A stretch of DNA of 64,000 bases from Thiothrix sp. UBA5583 (GCA_002425225.1 DILV01000026.1:304695-368694), one strand, 5' to 3'. Shown: positions 27,182 to 38,493, counted from the stretch's first letter. Notes: generated from the letters alone by a model not told the origin. Translations and numbers: made by a program.

Positions 27182-29287
27182 GTGGCACGTAGCACCCCTA
27201 TTGAGCACTATCGCAATATCGGCATCATGGCGCACATTGATGCGGGTAAAACGACTGCTACCGAGCGCATCCTGTTTTATACGGGTGTGTCTCACAAAAT
27301 AGGCGAGGTGCACGATGGTGCTGCTACCATGGACTGGATGGAGCAGGAGCGGGAACGGGGTATTACCATTACCTCGGCAGCCACCACTTGTTTCTGGTCA
27401 GGCATGGATAAGCAGTTTCCACAGCATCGCGTCAATATCATTGATACGCCGGGGCACGTTGATTTCACGATTGAGGTGGAGCGTTCTTTGCGGGTGCTGG
27501 ATGGTGCGGTATTTGTACTCTGCGCTGTTGGTGGTGTGCAGCCGCAATCCGAGACGGTCTGGCGGCAGGCGAACAAGTACCATGTTCCGCGCATGGCGTT
27601 CGTCAACAAGATGGATCGTTCGGGAGCAAACTTCCTGCGCGTTTACGAGCAGTTGAAAGCCAAACTGAAGGCTAATCCAGTGCTGCTGCAATTGCCCATC
27701 GGTGCGGAAGAGCATTTTGCTGGTGTTGTCGATCTAATTCGCATGAAAGCCATCATGTGGAATGATGCTGATAAGGGCGTAACCTACGAAGCTGTTGATA
27801 TTCCGGCGGACATGGTTGCTGACTGTCAGCAATGGCGTGAAAAAATGGTTGAGGCGGCTGCTGAAGCTGATGAAGCCTTGATGGATAAGTACCTTGAAGA
27901 AGGTAATTTATCTTCGGAAGAGATTATTGCTGGTTTGCGCAAGCGCACGATTAATCTTGAAATCGTACCAATGACCTGTGGTTCTGCTTTCAAGAATAAG
28001 GGCATTCAGGCGGTTCTTGACAAGGTAGTGGAGCTGATGCCATCACCGGTGGATGTGCCTTCCATTAAAGGCCATCTGGATGACAAGGACGGCTCTGAAG
28101 CCGAGCGTCATCCATCCGATGATGAACCGTTTGCTGCGTTGGCATTCAAGATTGCCACTGACCCGTTTGTGGGGACATTGACTTTCTTCCGGGTCTATTC
28201 TGGGGTGTTGACTTCGCAGAGTGCGGTGTATAACCCAGTAAAAGGCAAGCGTGAGCGTATCGGGCGTTTGGTGCAGATGCACTCCAATTCGCGCGAAGAT
28301 ATTGATGAAGTTCGGGCGGGAGATATTGCCGCTGCTGTCGGACTGAAGGATGTGACCACAGGTGATACGTTGTGTGACATGCACAAGGTTATCACATTGG
28401 AGAAAATGGATTTTCCTGAACCGGTGATTGCGGTCGCTGTCGAGCCGAAATCCAAAGCCGATCAGGAACGTATGGGGATTGCACTGAGCAAACTTGCACA
28501 GGAAGATCCGTCGTTCCGGGTGCGTACTGACGAAGAGACCGGGCAGACCATCATCGCCGGGATGGGTGAGCTGCACCTTGAAATCATTGTTGACCGCATG
28601 TTGCGCGAGTTCAAGGTGAGCTGCAATGTTGGTGCGCCACAAGTGGCTTACCGTGAAACCATCCGCAAGTCTGTTGAGGTTGAGGGCAAGTTTATCCGGC
28701 AGTCCGGTGGGCGTGGTCAGTATGGTCATGTCTGGTTGCGTCTGGAGCCATTGGGCGAAGCGGAAGGCTACAGGTTTGAAAATGCTTTGGTGGGTGGTGT
28801 GGTGCCGAAAGAATTCGTGCCTGCCGTCGACAAAGGTGTACAAGAGCAGATGGGTAACGGCGTTTTGGTTGGTTTCCCTCTGGTTGATATGAAAGTTACC
28901 ATATTTGATGGTTCCTTCCATGATGTGGATTCCAGTGAGCTGGCATTTAAGATCGCGGGTTCCATGGCATTGCGTGACGGCGTGATGAAAGCATCGCCAG
29001 TTTTACTGGAGCCGGTCATGAAGGTTGAGGTGATAACGCCGGAAGAGTACATGGGCGATGTCATTGGTGATTTGAACCGTCGGCGCGGCATCATCCACGG
29101 TACAGATGAAGAAAGCGGTAGTCTGGTGGTACAGGCAGAAGTGCCGTTGGGTTCAATGTTCGGGTATGCCACTGACTTGCGTTCAGCGACGCAGGGTCGG
29201 GCATCCTACAGTATGGAATTTTTAAAATATTCGGAAGCGCCTGCGGCTATTACTCAGGCGGTCATTAAAAAAGTGAAAGGCGAGTAA
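27182..29287 (+). CDS. fusA: Elongation factor G
   Basis: A 701-residue EF-G, the GTPase that drives translocation. It starts at a GTG. G-motifs are [15 protein letters not shown] (about 17-31), DTPGHVDF and NKMDRSGA. Domains II-V follow, with the domain IV loop region [19 protein letters not shown] near 505-523. It lies 19 nt after rpsG and 5 nt before tufA, in the standard str operon order. Confidence 0.97.
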   Translation: MARSTPIEHYRNIGIMAHIDAGKTTATERILFYTGVSHKIGEVHDGAATMDWMEQERERGITITSAATTCFWSGMDKQFPQHRVNIIDTPGHVDFTIEVERSLRVLDGAVFVLCAVGGVQPQSETVWRQANKYHVPRMAFVNKMDRSGANFLRVYEQLKAKLKANPVLLQLPIGAEEHFAGVVDLIRMKAIMWNDADKGVTYEAVDIPADMVADCQQWREKMVEAAAEADEALMDKYLEEGNLSSEEIIAGLRKRTINLEIVPMTCGSAFKNKGIQAVLDKVVELMPSPVDVPSIKGHLDDKDGSEAERHPSDDEPFAALAFKIATDPFVGTLTFFRVYSGVLTSQSAVYNPVKGKRERIGRLVQMHSNSREDIDEVRAGDIAAAVGLKDVTTGDTLCDMHKVITLEKMDFPEPVIAVAVEPKSKADQERMGIALSKLAQEDPSFRVRTDEETGQTIIAGMGELHLEIIVDRMLREFKVSCNVGAPQVAYRETIRKSVEVEGKFIRQSGGRGQYGHVWLRLEPLGEAEGYRFENALVGGVVPKEFVPAVDKGVQEQMGNGVLVGFPLVDMKVTIFDGSFHDVDSSELAFKIAGSMALRDGVMKASPVLLEPVMKVEVITPEEYMGDVIGDLNRRRGIIHGTDEESGSLVVQAEVPLGSMFGYATDLRSATQGRASYSMEFLKYSEAPAAITQAVIKKVKGE

Positions 29288-29292
29288 CAACG

Positions 29293-30483
29293 ATGGCAAA
29301 AGGTAAATTTGAGCGCACGAAGCCGCACGTAAACGTAGGGACAATCGGTCACGTTGACCACGGCAAAACCACTCTGACCGCAGCGCTGACTGTTGTGCAG
29401 TCCCGCAAGTTCGGTGGTGAAGCCAAAGCATACGACCAGATCGACGCAGCACCAGAAGAAAAGGCACGTGGTATCACTATCTCCACTGCTCACGTTGAAT
29501 ACGAATCTGACAATCGCCACTACGCACACGTAGACTGCCCAGGGCACGCTGACTATGTAAAAAACATGATCACTGGTGCAGCGCAAATGGACGGCGCCAT
29601 TCTGGTATGTTCCGCTGCTGACGGCCCAATGCCGCAGACCCGTGAACACATCCTGTTGTCTCGTCAGGTAGGTGTACCTTACATCGTTGTTTACATGAAC
29701 AAGTGTGATCTGGTTGATGACGAAGAGCTGCTGGAACTGGTTGAAATGGAACTGCGTGAGCTGCTCTCCAGCTATGACTTCCCTGGTGACGACACCCCAA
29801 TCATCAAGGGTTCTGCCCGTGCAGCCTTGGAGGGTGATCAATCCGAGATCGGCGAGCCATCCATCGCCCGCCTGATTGATGCGCTGGACAGCTACATCCC
29901 TGAGCCAGAACGCGCGGTTGACGGCACTTTCCTGATGCCGGTAGAAGACGTATTCTCCATCTCCGGTCGTGGTACTGTCGTAACAGGTCGTATCGAGCGT
30001 GGTGTTATTAAAGTTGGTGAGTCCATCGAAATCGTTGGTATCCGTGCCAGCCAAACCACCACTGTTACCGGCGTGGAAATGTTCCGCAAGCTGCTTGATC
30101 AAGGTATGGCAGGTGACAACGTAGGTCTGTTGCTGCGCGGTACCAAACGTGACGACGTAGAACGTGGTCAAGTACTGTGCAAGCCAGGCTCCATCAAGCC
30201 GCACACCAAATTTGAAGCAGAAATTTACGTTCTGTCCAAGGAAGAAGGTGGTCGTCACACCCCGTTCTTCAAAGGCTACCGTCCACAATTCTACTTCCGT
30301 ACCACCGACGTAACAGGCGCTTGCGACCTGCCGGAAGGTGTGGAAATGGTAATGCCGGGCGATAACGTCAAGCTGGTTGTCAGTCTGATTAACCCGATCG
30401 CGATGGAAGAAGGTCTGCGCTTCGCCATCCGTGAAGGTGGTCGTACTGTTGGTGCCGGTGTTGTTGCTAAAATCATTGAGTAA
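29293..30483 (+). CDS. tufA: Elongation factor Tu (str operon copy)
   Basis: A 396-residue EF-Tu with the same [17 protein letters not shown] and NKCDLVDD motifs as the copy at 12951. The two proteins appear identical, and the genes differ only at scattered silent sites (for example at codons in the first 40 and last 5), while flanking DNA is unrelated. That pattern points to continuing gene conversion. It ends 5 nt before rpsJ. Confidence 0.97.
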   Translation: MAKGKFERTKPHVNVGTIGHVDHGKTTLTAALTVVQSRKFGGEAKAYDQIDAAPEEKARGITISTAHVEYESDNRHYAHVDCPGHADYVKNMITGAAQMDGAILVCSAADGPMPQTREHILLSRQVGVPYIVVYMNKCDLVDDEELLELVEMELRELLSSYDFPGDDTPIIKGSARAALEGDQSEIGEPSIARLIDALDSYIPEPERAVDGTFLMPVEDVFSISGRGTVVTGRIERGVIKVGESIEIVGIRASQTTTVTGVEMFRKLLDQGMAGDNVGLLLRGTKRDDVERGQVLCKPGSIKPHTKFEAEIYVLSKEEGGRHTPFFKGYRPQFYFRTTDVTGACDLPEGVEMVMPGDNVKLVVSLINPIAMEEGLRFAIREGGRTVGAGVVAKIIE

Positions 30484-30488
30484 TAGTT

Positions 30489-30800
30489 ATGTCTGATCAA
30501 AGAATCCGTATTCGCCTGAAAGCCTTCGATCATCGCCTGATCGACCGCTCTGCGACTGAAATCGTCGAGACAGCCAAACGCACTGGTGCTCGTGTCAAGG
30601 GGCCAATTCCCCTGCCTACACGCACTGAGCGCTACACAGTGCTGATTTCCCCGCATGTCAACAAGGATGCGCGTGACCAGTACGAAATCCGTACCTACAA
30701 GCGTCTGATGGACATCATTGACCCAACAGACAAAACGGTCGACGCCCTGATGAAGCTGGATTTGGCGGCAGGTGTAGACGTACAGATCAAACTTAACTGA
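30489..30800 (+). CDS. rpsJ: 30S ribosomal protein S10 (NusE)
   Basis: A 103-residue S10 ([21 protein letters not shown] onward), with the extended loop [27 protein letters not shown]. It binds 16S rRNA in the 30S head and, as NusE, partners NusB and NusG in antitermination. In E. coli it opens the S10 operon after a long leader. Here it follows tufA by only 5 nt and is followed by 140 nt containing a promoter, so it belongs to the str transcript. Confidence 0.97.
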   Translation: MSDQRIRIRLKAFDHRLIDRSATEIVETAKRTGARVKGPIPLPTRTERYTVLISPHVNKDARDQYEIRTYKRLMDIIDPTDKTVDALMKLDLAAGVDVQIKLN

Positions 30801-30816
30801 TTTGTAAAAAAGTTCA

Positions 30817-30844
30817 TAGACGGCGGAAAAAATTCTGCTATAAT
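30817..30844 (+). promoter_or_regulatory. Extended -10 promoter ahead of rplC
   Basis: TATAAT at 30839-30844 is preceded by TGC (an extended TGn motif), with a moderate -35 TAGACG at 30817-30822 and 16 bp between. The discriminator GCGCGG is GC-rich. It should start the rplC-led part of the S10 operon. Confidence 0.75.
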
Positions 30845-30857
30845 GCGCGGCTTTCCA

Positions 30858-30886
30858 CGGCTCGACCTATGTCGAGCCGAGTTTTT
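30858..30886 (+). terminator. Attenuator in the rplC leader
   Basis: CGGCTCGAC (30858-30866) pairs perfectly with GTCGAGCCG (30871-30879) around a CTAT loop, followed by AGTTTTT. It lies just after the predicted transcription start of the rplC promoter. L4 regulates the E. coli S10 operon by attenuation in the leader; L4 (rplD) is the second gene here, so this hairpin may be the target. The regulatory link is inference. Confidence 0.65.
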
Positions 30887-30940
30887 CTAGAAGTACAGAA
30901 TGAAAGTTGCTCGGTGTGAGTAATTCGAAGAGGTATGCAA

Positions 30941-31573
30941 ATGGCAATCGGTCTGCTGGGTCGCAAAATCGGAATGACCCGGATATACGGTGAAGATGGT
31001 GGCTCCACTCCGGTCACTGTGCTTGAGATTGCGGCAAATCGTGTATCACAAGTCAAGACGCTAGAAACCGATGGTTATAACGCCATCCAGTTGTCTACAG
31101 GTGAGAAAAAATCTTCCCGCGTTTCCAAATCGGAAGCAGGTCATTTTGCTAAGGCGGGTGTGCCAGCAGGTACTGCTGTGCGTGAATCACGTGTGGGTGA
31201 TGTGGCTGGTTACGAACCCGGTTCCGAGTTGACTGTAAGCATGTTTGAGGCGGGTCAGAAGGTTGATGTGACAGGCGTAAGCAAGGGTAAAGGCTTTGCA
31301 GGTGTCCTGAAGCGTTATCATTTTGCTGGTCAAGATCGCACGCATGGTAACTCTTTGTCGCACCGTGCGCCGGGTTCCATCGGTCAGAACCAGACTCCAG
31401 GTCGTGTATTCCCTGGTAAGAAAATGTCTGGTCATCTGGGGGCTGCTACCCGCACTTCCCAAAATCTGGAAGTGGTGCGTGTAGACACTGAACGCAATCT
31501 GTTGCTGGTTAAGGGCGCTGTTCCGGGCGCTACTAACGGCGATGTGGTTGTCAAGCTGTCAGTCAAGGCATAA
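30941..31573 (+). CDS. rplC: 50S ribosomal protein L3
   Basis: A 210-residue L3 from ATG 30941 (AGAGG 7 nt upstream); an in-frame ATG two codons earlier is too close to that site. It starts [16 protein letters not shown]. The central extension reaching towards the peptidyl-transferase centre is conserved ([27 protein letters not shown]), including the glutamine methylated by PrmB in E. coli. First gene after the internal promoter and attenuator. Confidence 0.97.
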   Translation: MAIGLLGRKIGMTRIYGEDGGSTPVTVLEIAANRVSQVKTLETDGYNAIQLSTGEKKSSRVSKSEAGHFAKAGVPAGTAVRESRVGDVAGYEPGSELTVSMFEAGQKVDVTGVSKGKGFAGVLKRYHFAGQDRTHGNSLSHRAPGSIGQNQTPGRVFPGKKMSGHLGAATRTSQNLEVVRVDTERNLLLVKGAVPGATNGDVVVKLSVKA

Positions 31574-31584
31574 GGATAACTGCA

Positions 31585-32187
31585 ATGGAATTACAGATTG
31601 CAAATGGTGGGTCAGTCGCGGTAAGCGATGATGTATTTGCGCGTGACTTCAATGAAGGTCTGGTGCATCAGGCAGTGGTTGCTTATATGGCGGCTGGTCG
31701 TGCTGGAACCAAGGCGCAGAAAACACGTTCCGACGTTAGTGGTGGTGGCTCCAAGCCGTTCCGTCAAAAAGGTACCGGTCGCGCACGTGCTGGTAGTATC
31801 CGTAGCCCGCTGTGGCGCACGGGTGGTAAGTCTTTTGCTGCACGCCCACGCAGCTTCGAGCAGAAGCTGAACAAGAAAATGTACCGTGCAGCCATGCGCT
31901 CAATTTTCTCAGAGTTGGCACGTCAGGATCGTTTAGTGGTGGTGAATGACTTTGATGTCATGGAGCCAAAAACCAAAGCGATGGTGGCAAGATTGAAAGA
32001 ATACGGTTCAAATGATGTGCTGCTGGTTTCCGATGTTGATGATGTCAATGTCCTGCTGGCATCGCGTAATATTCCGTATTGTGAGGTTGCAACAGTGGCT
32101 GGTTTGAACCCTGTTAGTCTGGTTGGGCATGAAAAAGTTGTCGTGACTGTGGCTGCGGTTGCAAAAATTCAGGAGTGGTTGGCATGA
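31585..32187 (+). CDS. rplD: 50S ribosomal protein L4
   Basis: A 200-residue L4. The extended loop lining the exit tunnel is conserved ([37 protein letters not shown], about 45-80). The C-terminal globular half ends [12 protein letters not shown]. In E. coli L4 also represses the S10 operon at transcription and translation; the upstream hairpin at 30858 is a candidate target. The stop overlaps the rplW start. Confidence 0.96.
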   Translation: MELQIANGGSVAVSDDVFARDFNEGLVHQAVVAYMAAGRAGTKAQKTRSDVSGGGSKPFRQKGTGRARAGSIRSPLWRTGGKSFAARPRSFEQKLNKKMYRAAMRSIFSELARQDRLVVVNDFDVMEPKTKAMVARLKEYGSNDVLLVSDVDDVNVLLASRNIPYCEVATVAGLNPVSLVGHEKVVVTVAAVAKIQEWLA

Positions 32188-32477
32188 GTCAGGAACGTCT
32201 TTATCACGTTCTGGTTGCGCCTCGCGTAACAGAGAAAACAGTTGCGGCAGCAGAAAAAGGCAATCAGTACGTGTTCAAGGTTGTCAAGAATGCAACCAAA
32301 CAAGAAATCAAGGATGCTGTCGAGGCTTTGTTTGAAGTCAAGGTTGACAAGGTTCGTACCATCAACATGAAAGGCAAGCAGAAAAACTTCGGTCGTCGTA
32401 GCGGTCAACGCAATGACTGGAAAAAGGCTTATGTAAGCCTGGCGGAAGGTTTCTCTCTGGATGCGGCAGCGGAATAA
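32184..32477 (+). CDS. rplW: 50S ribosomal protein L23
   Basis: A 97-residue L23 from the ATG that overlaps the rplD stop (ATGA), with AGGAG about 9 nt upstream. [20 protein letters not shown] and the loop [31 protein letters not shown] are typical. L23 lies at the tunnel exit and docks trigger factor and SRP. Confidence 0.96.
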   Translation: MSQERLYHVLVAPRVTEKTVAAAEKGNQYVFKVVKNATKQEIKDAVEALFEVKVDKVRTINMKGKQKNFGRRSGQRNDWKKAYVSLAEGFSLDAAAE

Positions 32478-32491
32478 GGTAAGGGTGAATC

Positions 32492-33319
32492 ATGGCAGTC
32501 GTTAAGGCAAAACCAACCTCTCCCGGTCGTCGTTTCCAGGTCAAGGTTGTCAACAAAGAGTTGCACAAAGGCGCACCTTGGAAAGGTCTGGTAGAGAGCC
32601 AGCGCAAGAGCGGTGGTCGTAACAATACTGGTCGCATTACTACCCGTCATGTGGGTGGTGGTCATCGCCAGCATTATCGTATCGTTGACTTCAAACGTCG
32701 CAAGGATGATGTTCCAGCTCGTGTTGAGCGTTTGGAGTATGATCCAAATCGTAGCGCAAACATTGCTCTGTTGCTGTATGCGGATGGTGAGCGTCGTTAT
32801 ATCATTGCGCCAAAAGGTTTGAGCGCAGGTATGGAAGTGATTTCCGGAATTCATGCGCCCATCGCTGTTGGCAATAGCTTGCCAATGCGTAATATCCCGG
32901 TCGGTACAGTGATTCACTGCATTGAAATGCGACCTGGTAAAGGTGCGCAGTTGGCGCGTAGTGCTGGTGCTTCCGTGCAATTGGTTGCTCGTGAGGGTGC
33001 TCATGCAACTATTCGTCTGCGTTCTGGGGAAATGCGTAAAGTGCCGATCGACTGTCGCGCAACCATCGGTGAGGTGGGTAACTCAGAGCATGGCTTAATC
33101 AAGCTGGGTAAGGCTGGTGCAAAACGCTGGCGTGGTGTTCGCCCAACGGTGCGTGGTGTGGTCATGAACCCGGTCGATCACCCGCACGGTGGTGGTGAAG
33201 GTCGTACCTCTGGTGGTCGTCATCCAGTAACACCTTGGGGTGTTCCAACCAAGGGTTACAAGACTCGTAGTAACAAGCGTACTGACAAGATGATTGTCCG
33301 TCGCCGGAACAAAAAGTAA
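32492..33319 (+). CDS. rplB: 50S ribosomal protein L2
   Basis: A 275-residue L2. The RNA-binding core is recognisable ([28 protein letters not shown]), and the C-terminal region contains [27 protein letters not shown] with the conserved histidine close to the peptidyl-transferase centre. It bridges the subunits and is among the most conserved ribosomal proteins. It follows rplW by 14 nt. Confidence 0.98.
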   Translation: MAVVKAKPTSPGRRFQVKVVNKELHKGAPWKGLVESQRKSGGRNNTGRITTRHVGGGHRQHYRIVDFKRRKDDVPARVERLEYDPNRSANIALLLYADGERRYIIAPKGLSAGMEVISGIHAPIAVGNSLPMRNIPVGTVIHCIEMRPGKGAQLARSAGASVQLVAREGAHATIRLRSGEMRKVPIDCRATIGEVGNSEHGLIKLGKAGAKRWRGVRPTVRGVVMNPVDHPHGGGEGRTSGGRHPVTPWGVPTKGYKTRSNKRTDKMIVRRRNKK

Positions 33320-33331
33320 GAGGATTAGACA

Positions 33332-33604
33332 GTGCCGCGTTCACTAAAAAAAGGTCCTTTCGTCGACCATCACCTGATTAAGAAGGTCGAAACTGCCAAG
33401 GCGAGTAATGACCGTCGTCCTATCAAAACATGGTCGCGACGTTCTGTGGTTCTGCCAGAAATGATTGGTTTGACACTCGCAGTTCATAATGGCAAGCAGC
33501 ATGTTCCGGTGCTGGTTAATGAAAATATGGTAGGCCACAAGCTGGGTGAGTTTGCACTGACCCGTTCTTACCGTGGTCACGTTGCTGACAAGAAGTCAAA
33601 GTAA
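33332..33604 (+). CDS. rpsS: 30S ribosomal protein S19
   Basis: A 90-residue S19 starting at a GTG with AGAGGA upstream. [20 protein letters not shown] and [28 protein letters not shown] are family signatures. It lies on the 30S head with S13 and contacts the A-site finger. Confidence 0.97.
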   Translation: MPRSLKKGPFVDHHLIKKVETAKASNDRRPIKTWSRRSVVLPEMIGLTLAVHNGKQHVPVLVNENMVGHKLGEFALTRSYRGHVADKKSK

Positions 33605-33613
33605 GAGGTAGAG

Positions 33614-33946
33614 ATGGAAGTTGCAGCTAAATTGCGCTTTGCGCGTATTTCTCCTCAGAAATGTCGCTTGGTTGCTGATCAGGTTCGTGGTTTGCCAGTT
33701 GATAAGGCTTTGAATATCTTGGCGTTCAGCCCTAAGAAGGGGGCAGCTATGGTCAAGAAAGTTCTGGAATCTGCCATTGCCAATGCAGAACATAACGAAG
33801 GCGCGGATGTTGATGAATTGTGTGTCAAGACAATCTTTGTTGATCAAGGGCCTACGATGAAGCGTATCATGCCGCGTGCTAAGGGACGTGCTAACCGCAT
33901 CCTGAAGCGTACCAGTCACATTACCGTCGCTGTTGGCGAGAAATAA
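33614..33946 (+). CDS. rplV: 50S ribosomal protein L22
   Basis: A 110-residue L22. The beta-hairpin that narrows the exit tunnel is present (about 80-100, [24 protein letters not shown]), and is the region where macrolide-resistance deletions occur; it is intact here. The start has AGAGGTAGAG just upstream. Spacing to rpsS and rpsC is 9 nt each. Confidence 0.97.
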   Translation: MEVAAKLRFARISPQKCRLVADQVRGLPVDKALNILAFSPKKGAAMVKKVLESAIANAEHNEGADVDELCVKTIFVDQGPTMKRIMPRAKGRANRILKRTSHITVAVGEK

Positions 33947-33955
33947 GGTTTTAGT

Positions 33956-34648
33956 ATGGGTCAGAAAGTACATCCAACCGGTATCCGTCTTGGTATCGCC
34001 GCTGATTGGCGCTCCAAGTGGTACGCTGAAGGCAAGGACTATGCCGATTTCCTGTATAAAGATCTGGAAGTGCGGTCATTCCTGAAGAAGAAGCTGAAAG
34101 AGGCTTCCGTCAGTCGCATCCAGATTGAGCGCCCTGCCAAGTCCGCTTTCATTACCATTCACACTGCTCGTCCAGGTGTGGTGATTGGCAAAAAAGGCGA
34201 AGATATTGAGAAACTGCGTGCAGAAACGGCTGCCAAGCTGGGATTGCATGTCAACAATGTAAAGCTCAATATTGAAGAAATCCGCAAGCCGGAACTGGAT
34301 TCACAATTGGTGGCGGAAAGTATCGCCAGCCAGCTTGAGCGTCGCATCATGTTCCGTCGTGCCATGAAGCGTGCGGTCAGTAATGCAATGCGTCTGGGTG
34401 CGTTGGGTGTAAAAGTAAGTGTCGCAGGTCGTCTGAACGGTGCTGAGATTGCCCGTACAGAATGGTATCGCGAAGGTCGTGTTCCGCTTCATACGCTGCG
34501 TGCCGACATCGACTACGCAACTGCTGAAGCGTTGACTACTTACGGCATCATTGGCGTAAAAGTCTGGATCTACAAAGGCGAAGTCTTCGATCTGGAGCAA
34601 AAACAGCAAGCTGGCCAGAATCAGGGTCAGGCCAGAAAGAAGAAGTGA
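33956..34648 (+). CDS. rpsC: 30S ribosomal protein S3
   Basis: A 230-residue S3. [14 protein letters not shown] start, a KH domain ([25 protein letters not shown]) and a C-terminal domain with [24 protein letters not shown] are present. With S4 and S5 it forms the mRNA entry tunnel and has helicase activity. The C-terminal tail is basic and glutamine-rich. Confidence 0.97.
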   Translation: MGQKVHPTGIRLGIAADWRSKWYAEGKDYADFLYKDLEVRSFLKKKLKEASVSRIQIERPAKSAFITIHTARPGVVIGKKGEDIEKLRAETAAKLGLHVNNVKLNIEEIRKPELDSQLVAESIASQLERRIMFRRAMKRAVSNAMRLGALGVKVSVAGRLNGAEIARTEWYREGRVPLHTLRADIDYATAEALTTYGIIGVKVWIYKGEVFDLEQKQQAGQNQGQARKKK

Positions 34649-34660
34649 TAGAGGTTTGAG

Positions 34661-35074
34661 ATGTTACAACCCAAGAGAACCAAATTCCGCAAGCAGTTTA
34701 AAGGCCGCAACCGTGGTCTGGCGCTGGCAGGAAGCAAAGTCAGTTTCGGCGATTTTGGCCTGAAAACGACTGAACGTGGTCGTCTGACTGCGCGTCAGAT
34801 TGAGTCTGCACGTCGTGCGATTAACCGTTATGTCCGTCGTGGCGGTAAAATCTGGATTCGCGTATTCCCTGACAAGCCAATTAGCAAAAAGCCGTTGGAA
34901 GTCCGTCAAGGTAAAGGTAAAGGGAACGTTGAATACTGGGTGGCGCTGGTTCAGCCTGGCAAGGTTCTCTACGAAATTGAAGGTGTGGCAGAAGAGATTG
35001 CACGTGAGGCGTTCCGTCTTGCTGCTGCCAAGCTGCCGGTGAAGACTACATTTGTTTCCCGTCAGGTGATGTGA
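34661..35074 (+). CDS. rplP: 50S ribosomal protein L16
   Basis: A 137-residue L16. [21 protein letters not shown] start, and the conserved [35 protein letters not shown] segment near the A site, which includes the arginine hydroxylated by RoxA in E. coli. It helps aminoacyl-tRNA accommodation. Its stop overlaps the rpmC start. Confidence 0.97.
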   Translation: MLQPKRTKFRKQFKGRNRGLALAGSKVSFGDFGLKTTERGRLTARQIESARRAINRYVRRGGKIWIRVFPDKPISKKPLEVRQGKGKGNVEYWVALVQPGKVLYEIEGVAEEIAREAFRLAAAKLPVKTTFVSRQVM

Positions 35075-35271
35075 TGAAAGCAGCAGAACTCAAGCAAAAG
35101 TCAGCTACCGAACTCAAGGCCGAGTTGGTTGAAAACCTGAAAGAGCAGTTTAAACTGCGTATGCAAAAGGCTGCTGGTCAGTTGTCACGTCCTTCTGAAG
35201 TGAAGCGTGTACGCCGTCAGATTGCCAGAATCAAGACAGTGCTTGCGGAAAAGCAGGCGGCAGGTGAATAA
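35074..35271 (+). CDS. rpmC: 50S ribosomal protein L29
   Basis: A 65-residue two-helix protein ([20 protein letters not shown] onward, ending [19 protein letters not shown]). I take the ATG at 35074, which shares one base with the rplP stop; a GTG three bases earlier would add one methionine. L29 lies by the tunnel exit next to L23. It ends 2 nt before rpsQ. Confidence 0.95.
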   Translation: MKAAELKQKSATELKAELVENLKEQFKLRMQKAAGQLSRPSEVKRVRRQIARIKTVLAEKQAAGE

Positions 35272-35273
35272 CG

Positions 35274-35549
35274 ATGAGCATGAATGAAGAAGGCAAAGTT
35301 GAACGCAGTCTGATGGGGCGTGTTGTCAGCAACAAGATGGACAAGTCCATTGTTGTGCTGATGGAGCGTCAGGTTAAGCATCCAATGTATGGTAAGTTTA
35401 TCAAGCGTTCCAAAAAATATCATGTTCACGATGAAAACAATGAATGCCGTGAAGGTGATACCGTATTGTTCAAGGAATGCCGTCCTTTGTCCAAGACAAA
35501 GCACTGGACTTTGATCAAAATTGTTGAACGTGCTCCAGAGCAGGCATAA
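35274..35549 (+). CDS. rpsQ: 30S ribosomal protein S17
   Basis: A 91-residue OB-fold protein. Motifs [42 protein letters not shown] and [27 protein letters not shown] are standard. It helps early 30S assembly. A second ATG two codons in is possible as start. Confidence 0.96.
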   Translation: MSMNEEGKVERSLMGRVVSNKMDKSIVVLMERQVKHPMYGKFIKRSKKYHVHDENNECREGDTVLFKECRPLSKTKHWTLIKIVERAPEQA

Positions 35550-35566
35550 AGGGACGGAAACATACA

Positions 35567-35935
35567 ATGATCCAGATGCAATCCATTCTGCAAGTTGCAG
35601 ATAACAGTGGTGCCAAGAAAGTTATGTGCATCAAGGTTCTGGGTGGCTCTCACCGTCGTTATGCCAACATTGGCGACGTTATCAAGGTGAGCATCAAGGA
35701 CGCCATCCCACGTGGTAAAGTCAAGAAAGGCGATGTTTACAACGCTGTTATCGTGCGTACTGCTCATGGCATCCGTCGTAATGATGGTTCCAAAATCCGT
35801 TTTGACAACAATGCTGCTGTGTTGTTGAACAATAAACTGGATCCTATTGGAACTCGTATTTTTGGACCTGTCACCCGTGAGCTGCGTGGTGAGAAGTTCA
35901 TGAAGATTATTTCTCTGGCACCTGAAGTGCTGTAA
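35567..35935 (+). CDS. rplN: 50S ribosomal protein L14
   Basis: A 122-residue L14: [27 protein letters not shown] start and [26 protein letters not shown] end are canonical. It forms an intersubunit bridge and is the docking site for the silencing factor RsfS. It opens the spc-type gene group (rplN to secY), 17 nt after rpsQ, with no separate promoter visible. Confidence 0.97.
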   Translation: MIQMQSILQVADNSGAKKVMCIKVLGGSHRRYANIGDVIKVSIKDAIPRGKVKKGDVYNAVIVRTAHGIRRNDGSKIRFDNNAAVLLNNKLDPIGTRIFGPVTRELRGEKFMKIISLAPEVL

Positions 35936-35963
35936 GACTGCAACGACAGGAATAGGTGACAAA

Positions 35964-36281
35964 ATGCGCAAGATTCGCAGTAATGACGAAGTAGTCGTCA
36001 TCACCGGCAAAGATAAAGGCCGTCGTGGCAAGATCATGCAGGTGTTGGCAGAAGGTAAAGTTTTGGTGCAAGGCGTTAACCGTGTTAAAAAACACGTTAA
36101 GCCAAACCCAAATGCAGGTGTTCAGGGTGGCATTGTCGAAAAGGAAATGCCGATGGATGCCTCTAATGTGATGCTGGTCAACCCTGCTACTGGTAAGGGC
36201 GACCGCGTTGGATTCAAGCTCCTGGAAGATGGCAAGAAAATCCGTGTCTTCAAATCCAATGGTGAGCGCGTAGACGCTTAA
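35964..36281 (+). CDS. rplX: 50S ribosomal protein L24
   Basis: A 105-residue KOW-domain protein ([28 protein letters not shown]). It starts assembly of the 50S subunit by binding the 5' end of 23S r[31 protein letters not shown] is conserved. In E. coli S8 binds near the following gene, rplE, to regulate spc; the rplX-rplE gap here is only 8 nt. Confidence 0.96.
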   Translation: MRKIRSNDEVVVITGKDKGRRGKIMQVLAEGKVLVQGVNRVKKHVKPNPNAGVQGGIVEKEMPMDASNVMLVNPATGKGDRVGFKLLEDGKKIRVFKSNGERVDA

Positions 36282-36289
36282 GGTGTAAA

Positions 36290-36832
36290 ATGGCAAGACT
36301 GCAACAGTACTACCGAGATACTGTCGTCAAGGAATTGACTGACAAGTTTCAGTACAAAAACGTAATGGAAGTCCCGAAGCTAGTGAAAATCAGCCTGAAC
36401 ATGGGTTTGGGTGAGGCTGTCGGTGACAAGAAAATCATTGAACATGCCACAGGCGATATGGCGAAAATTGCAGGTCAAAAACCTGTTGTTACCCTGAGCC
36501 GCAAATCTGTTGCAGGTTTCAAAATCCGTGATGGTTGGCCGATCGGTTGCATGGTCACTTTGCGCGGCGAAAAGATGTATGAATTTCTGGATCGTTTGGT
36601 CAATATCTCCATTCCACGTATCCGTGACTTCCGTGGTCTGAATGCGCGTGCATTCGATGGTCGTGGTAACTACAACATGGGGATCAAGGAACAGATCATC
36701 TTCCCGGAAATCGAGTACGACAAAATTGATGCGTTGCGTGGCATGAATATTACGATTGCTACCACTGCACGCACTGACGCAGAAGGGCGGGCGCTGCTGG
36801 AAGCGTTCAAGTTCCCTTTCAGACAGCAGTAA
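36290..36832 (+). CDS. rplE: 50S ribosomal protein L5
   Basis: A 180-residue L5. It contains [56 protein letters not shown] and the C-terminal [23 protein letters not shown]5 binds 5S rRNA and contacts P-site tRNA and S13. Confidence 0.97.
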   Translation: MARLQQYYRDTVVKELTDKFQYKNVMEVPKLVKISLNMGLGEAVGDKKIIEHATGDMAKIAGQKPVVTLSRKSVAGFKIRDGWPIGCMVTLRGEKMYEFLDRLVNISIPRIRDFRGLNARAFDGRGNYNMGIKEQIIFPEIEYDKIDALRGMNITIATTARTDAEGRALLEAFKFPFRQQ

Positions 36833-36847
36833 GAGGAAAAAGATCTA

Positions 36848-37153
36848 ATGGCAAAGAAATCCATGATCGCCCGTGAAGCACGCCGCACTGCTGCTGTTGC
36901 CAAATATGCAGCCAAGCGTGATGCACTGAAAGCTACGATTAGCAATCCTGAGAGCTCCTATGAAGCTGTGCTGGATGCTGTAGAGAAGCTGCAAAAAATG
37001 CCACGCGACAGCAGCCCGGTTCGCCAAATGACCCGTTGTAACTTGACTGGTCGTCCGCACGCCGTTTACCGCAAGTTCGGTCTGTGCCGTAATAAGCTGC
37101 GTGAAGCAGCCATGCGTGGTGATGTTCCTGGTTTAACCAAGGCTAGCTGGTAA
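36848..37153 (+). CDS. rpsN: 30S ribosomal protein S14 (zinc-free form)
   Basis: A 101-residue S14 of the long form without a zinc-binding CxxC pair, as in E. coli. The core is [43 protein letters not shown]. It sits in the 30S head between S10 and S19. Because it lacks zinc, unlike L36 in this window, it would not be a target of zinc-dependent replacement. Confidence 0.97.
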   Translation: MAKKSMIAREARRTAAVAKYAAKRDALKATISNPESSYEAVLDAVEKLQKMPRDSSPVRQMTRCNLTGRPHAVYRKFGLCRNKLREAAMRGDVPGLTKASW

Positions 37154-37167
37154 GGGAGAGAAACAAA

Positions 37168-37563
37168 ATGAGCATGAGTGATCCTATCGCTGATATGCTG
37201 ACACGCATCCGCAATGGTCAGTTGGCAAGCAAGGCGAGTGTGACTTTCCCTGCCTCCAAGCAGAAAAAAGCCATTCTGGAAGTGCTGCAAGGTGAAGGCT
37301 ATATCGCTGGTTTTGATGCTGGTGATGCTGAAGGCAAACCTGTCTTGACTGTAAAGCTGAAATATTTCCAGGGTAAGCCTGTTATCAGTAAAGTCAAACG
37401 TGTTAGCCGTCCTGGTTTGCGTATTTTCCGTGGCAAAGATGAGCTGCCAACCGTCATGGGCGGTTACGGTATTGCCATCGTGTCTACTTCCAAAGGCGTC
37501 ATGAGTGACCGCGCAGCCCGAGCAGAAGGTCAGGGTGGCGAAGTCATTTGCACGGTTGAATAA
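37168..37563 (+). CDS. rpsH: 30S ribosomal protein S8
   Basis: A 131-residue S8. [19 protein letters not shown] start and [38 protein letters not shown] are typical. It binds helix 21 of 16S rRNA and in E. coli represses the spc operon. The ATG at 37168 has GGGAGAG about 8 nt upstream; one two codons later is less well placed. Confidence 0.97.
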   Translation: MSMSDPIADMLTRIRNGQLASKASVTFPASKQKKAILEVLQGEGYIAGFDAGDAEGKPVLTVKLKYFQGKPVISKVKRVSRPGLRIFRGKDELPTVMGGYGIAIVSTSKGVMSDRAARAEGQGGEVICTVE

Positions 37564-37577
37564 GGGCAGGCTTCAAG

Positions 37578-38117
37578 ATGTCAAGAATTGCAAAGAAAGC
37601 GCTGGCTCTGCCGAAAGGTGTGGAAGTCAGCATTAATGGGCAAAGCCTGAAAGTCAAAGGCAGTAAAGGCAATTTTGAATTTACTGTACATGACGCTGTG
37701 GAAGTTGCTCAGGAAGACAATGTGCTAAAGTTCCGTTCACGGAATGAGTCTGACAGCAGCGGCTGGGCATTAGCAGGTACAACCCGCGCACTTGCCAGTA
37801 ATATGGTAAAAGGCGTCAGTGAAGGTTTTGAAAAAAAGCTGCAATTGGTCGGTGTTGGTTATCGTGCTCAAGCACAAGGTGGCAAGCTGAATCTGAGTTT
37901 GGGTTATTCCCATCCAGTAGTATATGAGATGCCAGAGGGTGTGACTGTCGAAACCCCAAGCCAGACAGAAATCATCATTCGTGGTATTGACAAGCAAAAG
38001 ATTGGTCAGGTTGCCGCAGAGGTTCGCGCTTACCGCCCACCAGAGCCTTACAAAGGCAAGGGTGTGAAGTATGCCGACGAAACTATCTTGCGCAAAGAGA
38101 CCAAGAAGAAGAAGTAA
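37578..38117 (+). CDS. rplF: 50S ribosomal protein L6
   Basis: A 179-residue L6 with two similar domains. Signatures are the N-terminal [20 protein letters not shown] and the C-terminal [37 protein letters not shown]. It binds near the sarcin-ricin loop and the factor-binding site. The tail is lysine-rich (KKETKKKK-like). Confidence 0.97.
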   Translation: MSRIAKKALALPKGVEVSINGQSLKVKGSKGNFEFTVHDAVEVAQEDNVLKFRSRNESDSSGWALAGTTRALASNMVKGVSEGFEKKLQLVGVGYRAQAQGGKLNLSLGYSHPVVYEMPEGVTVETPSQTEIIIRGIDKQKIGQVAAEVRAYRPPEPYKGKGVKYADETILRKETKKKK

Positions 38118-38128
38118 GGTGGCATAGT

Positions 38129-38482
38129 ATGGACAAACAAGTATCCCGTATCCGCCGTGGCAAACGCGCTCGTATGAAAATGCGTGAGTTGCGTGTAAAC
38201 CGTTTGAGCGTCCACCGTACTTCCCTGCATATCTATGCACAGGTAGTGACTGCTGATGGTTCTCAGGTTCTGGCTTCAGCTTCCTCGCTGGATAAGGATC
38301 TGCGTGCCAGTCTGGATTACACAGGCAATGTTGAGGCTGCAGCCGCAGTCGGCAAACTGGTTGCAGAGCGTGCGCTGGCAAAAGGTATTGATTCCGTTGC
38401 TTTTGATCGCTCCGGTTTTAAATATCATGGTCGTATCAAGGCGCTGGCAGATGGCGCTCGTGAAGCCGGTCTGAAATTCTAA
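38129..38482 (+). CDS. rplR: 50S ribosomal protein L18
   Basis: A 117-residue L18 ([78 protein letters not shown]). It mediates 5S rRNA attachment to the large subunit together with L5 and L25. It lies 11 nt after rplF. Confidence 0.97.
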   Translation: MDKQVSRIRRGKRARMKMRELRVNRLSVHRTSLHIYAQVVTADGSQVLASASSLDKDLRASLDYTGNVEAAAAVGKLVAERALAKGIDSVAFDRSGFKYHGRIKALADGAREAGLKF

Positions 38483-38493
38483 GGATTAATCCA

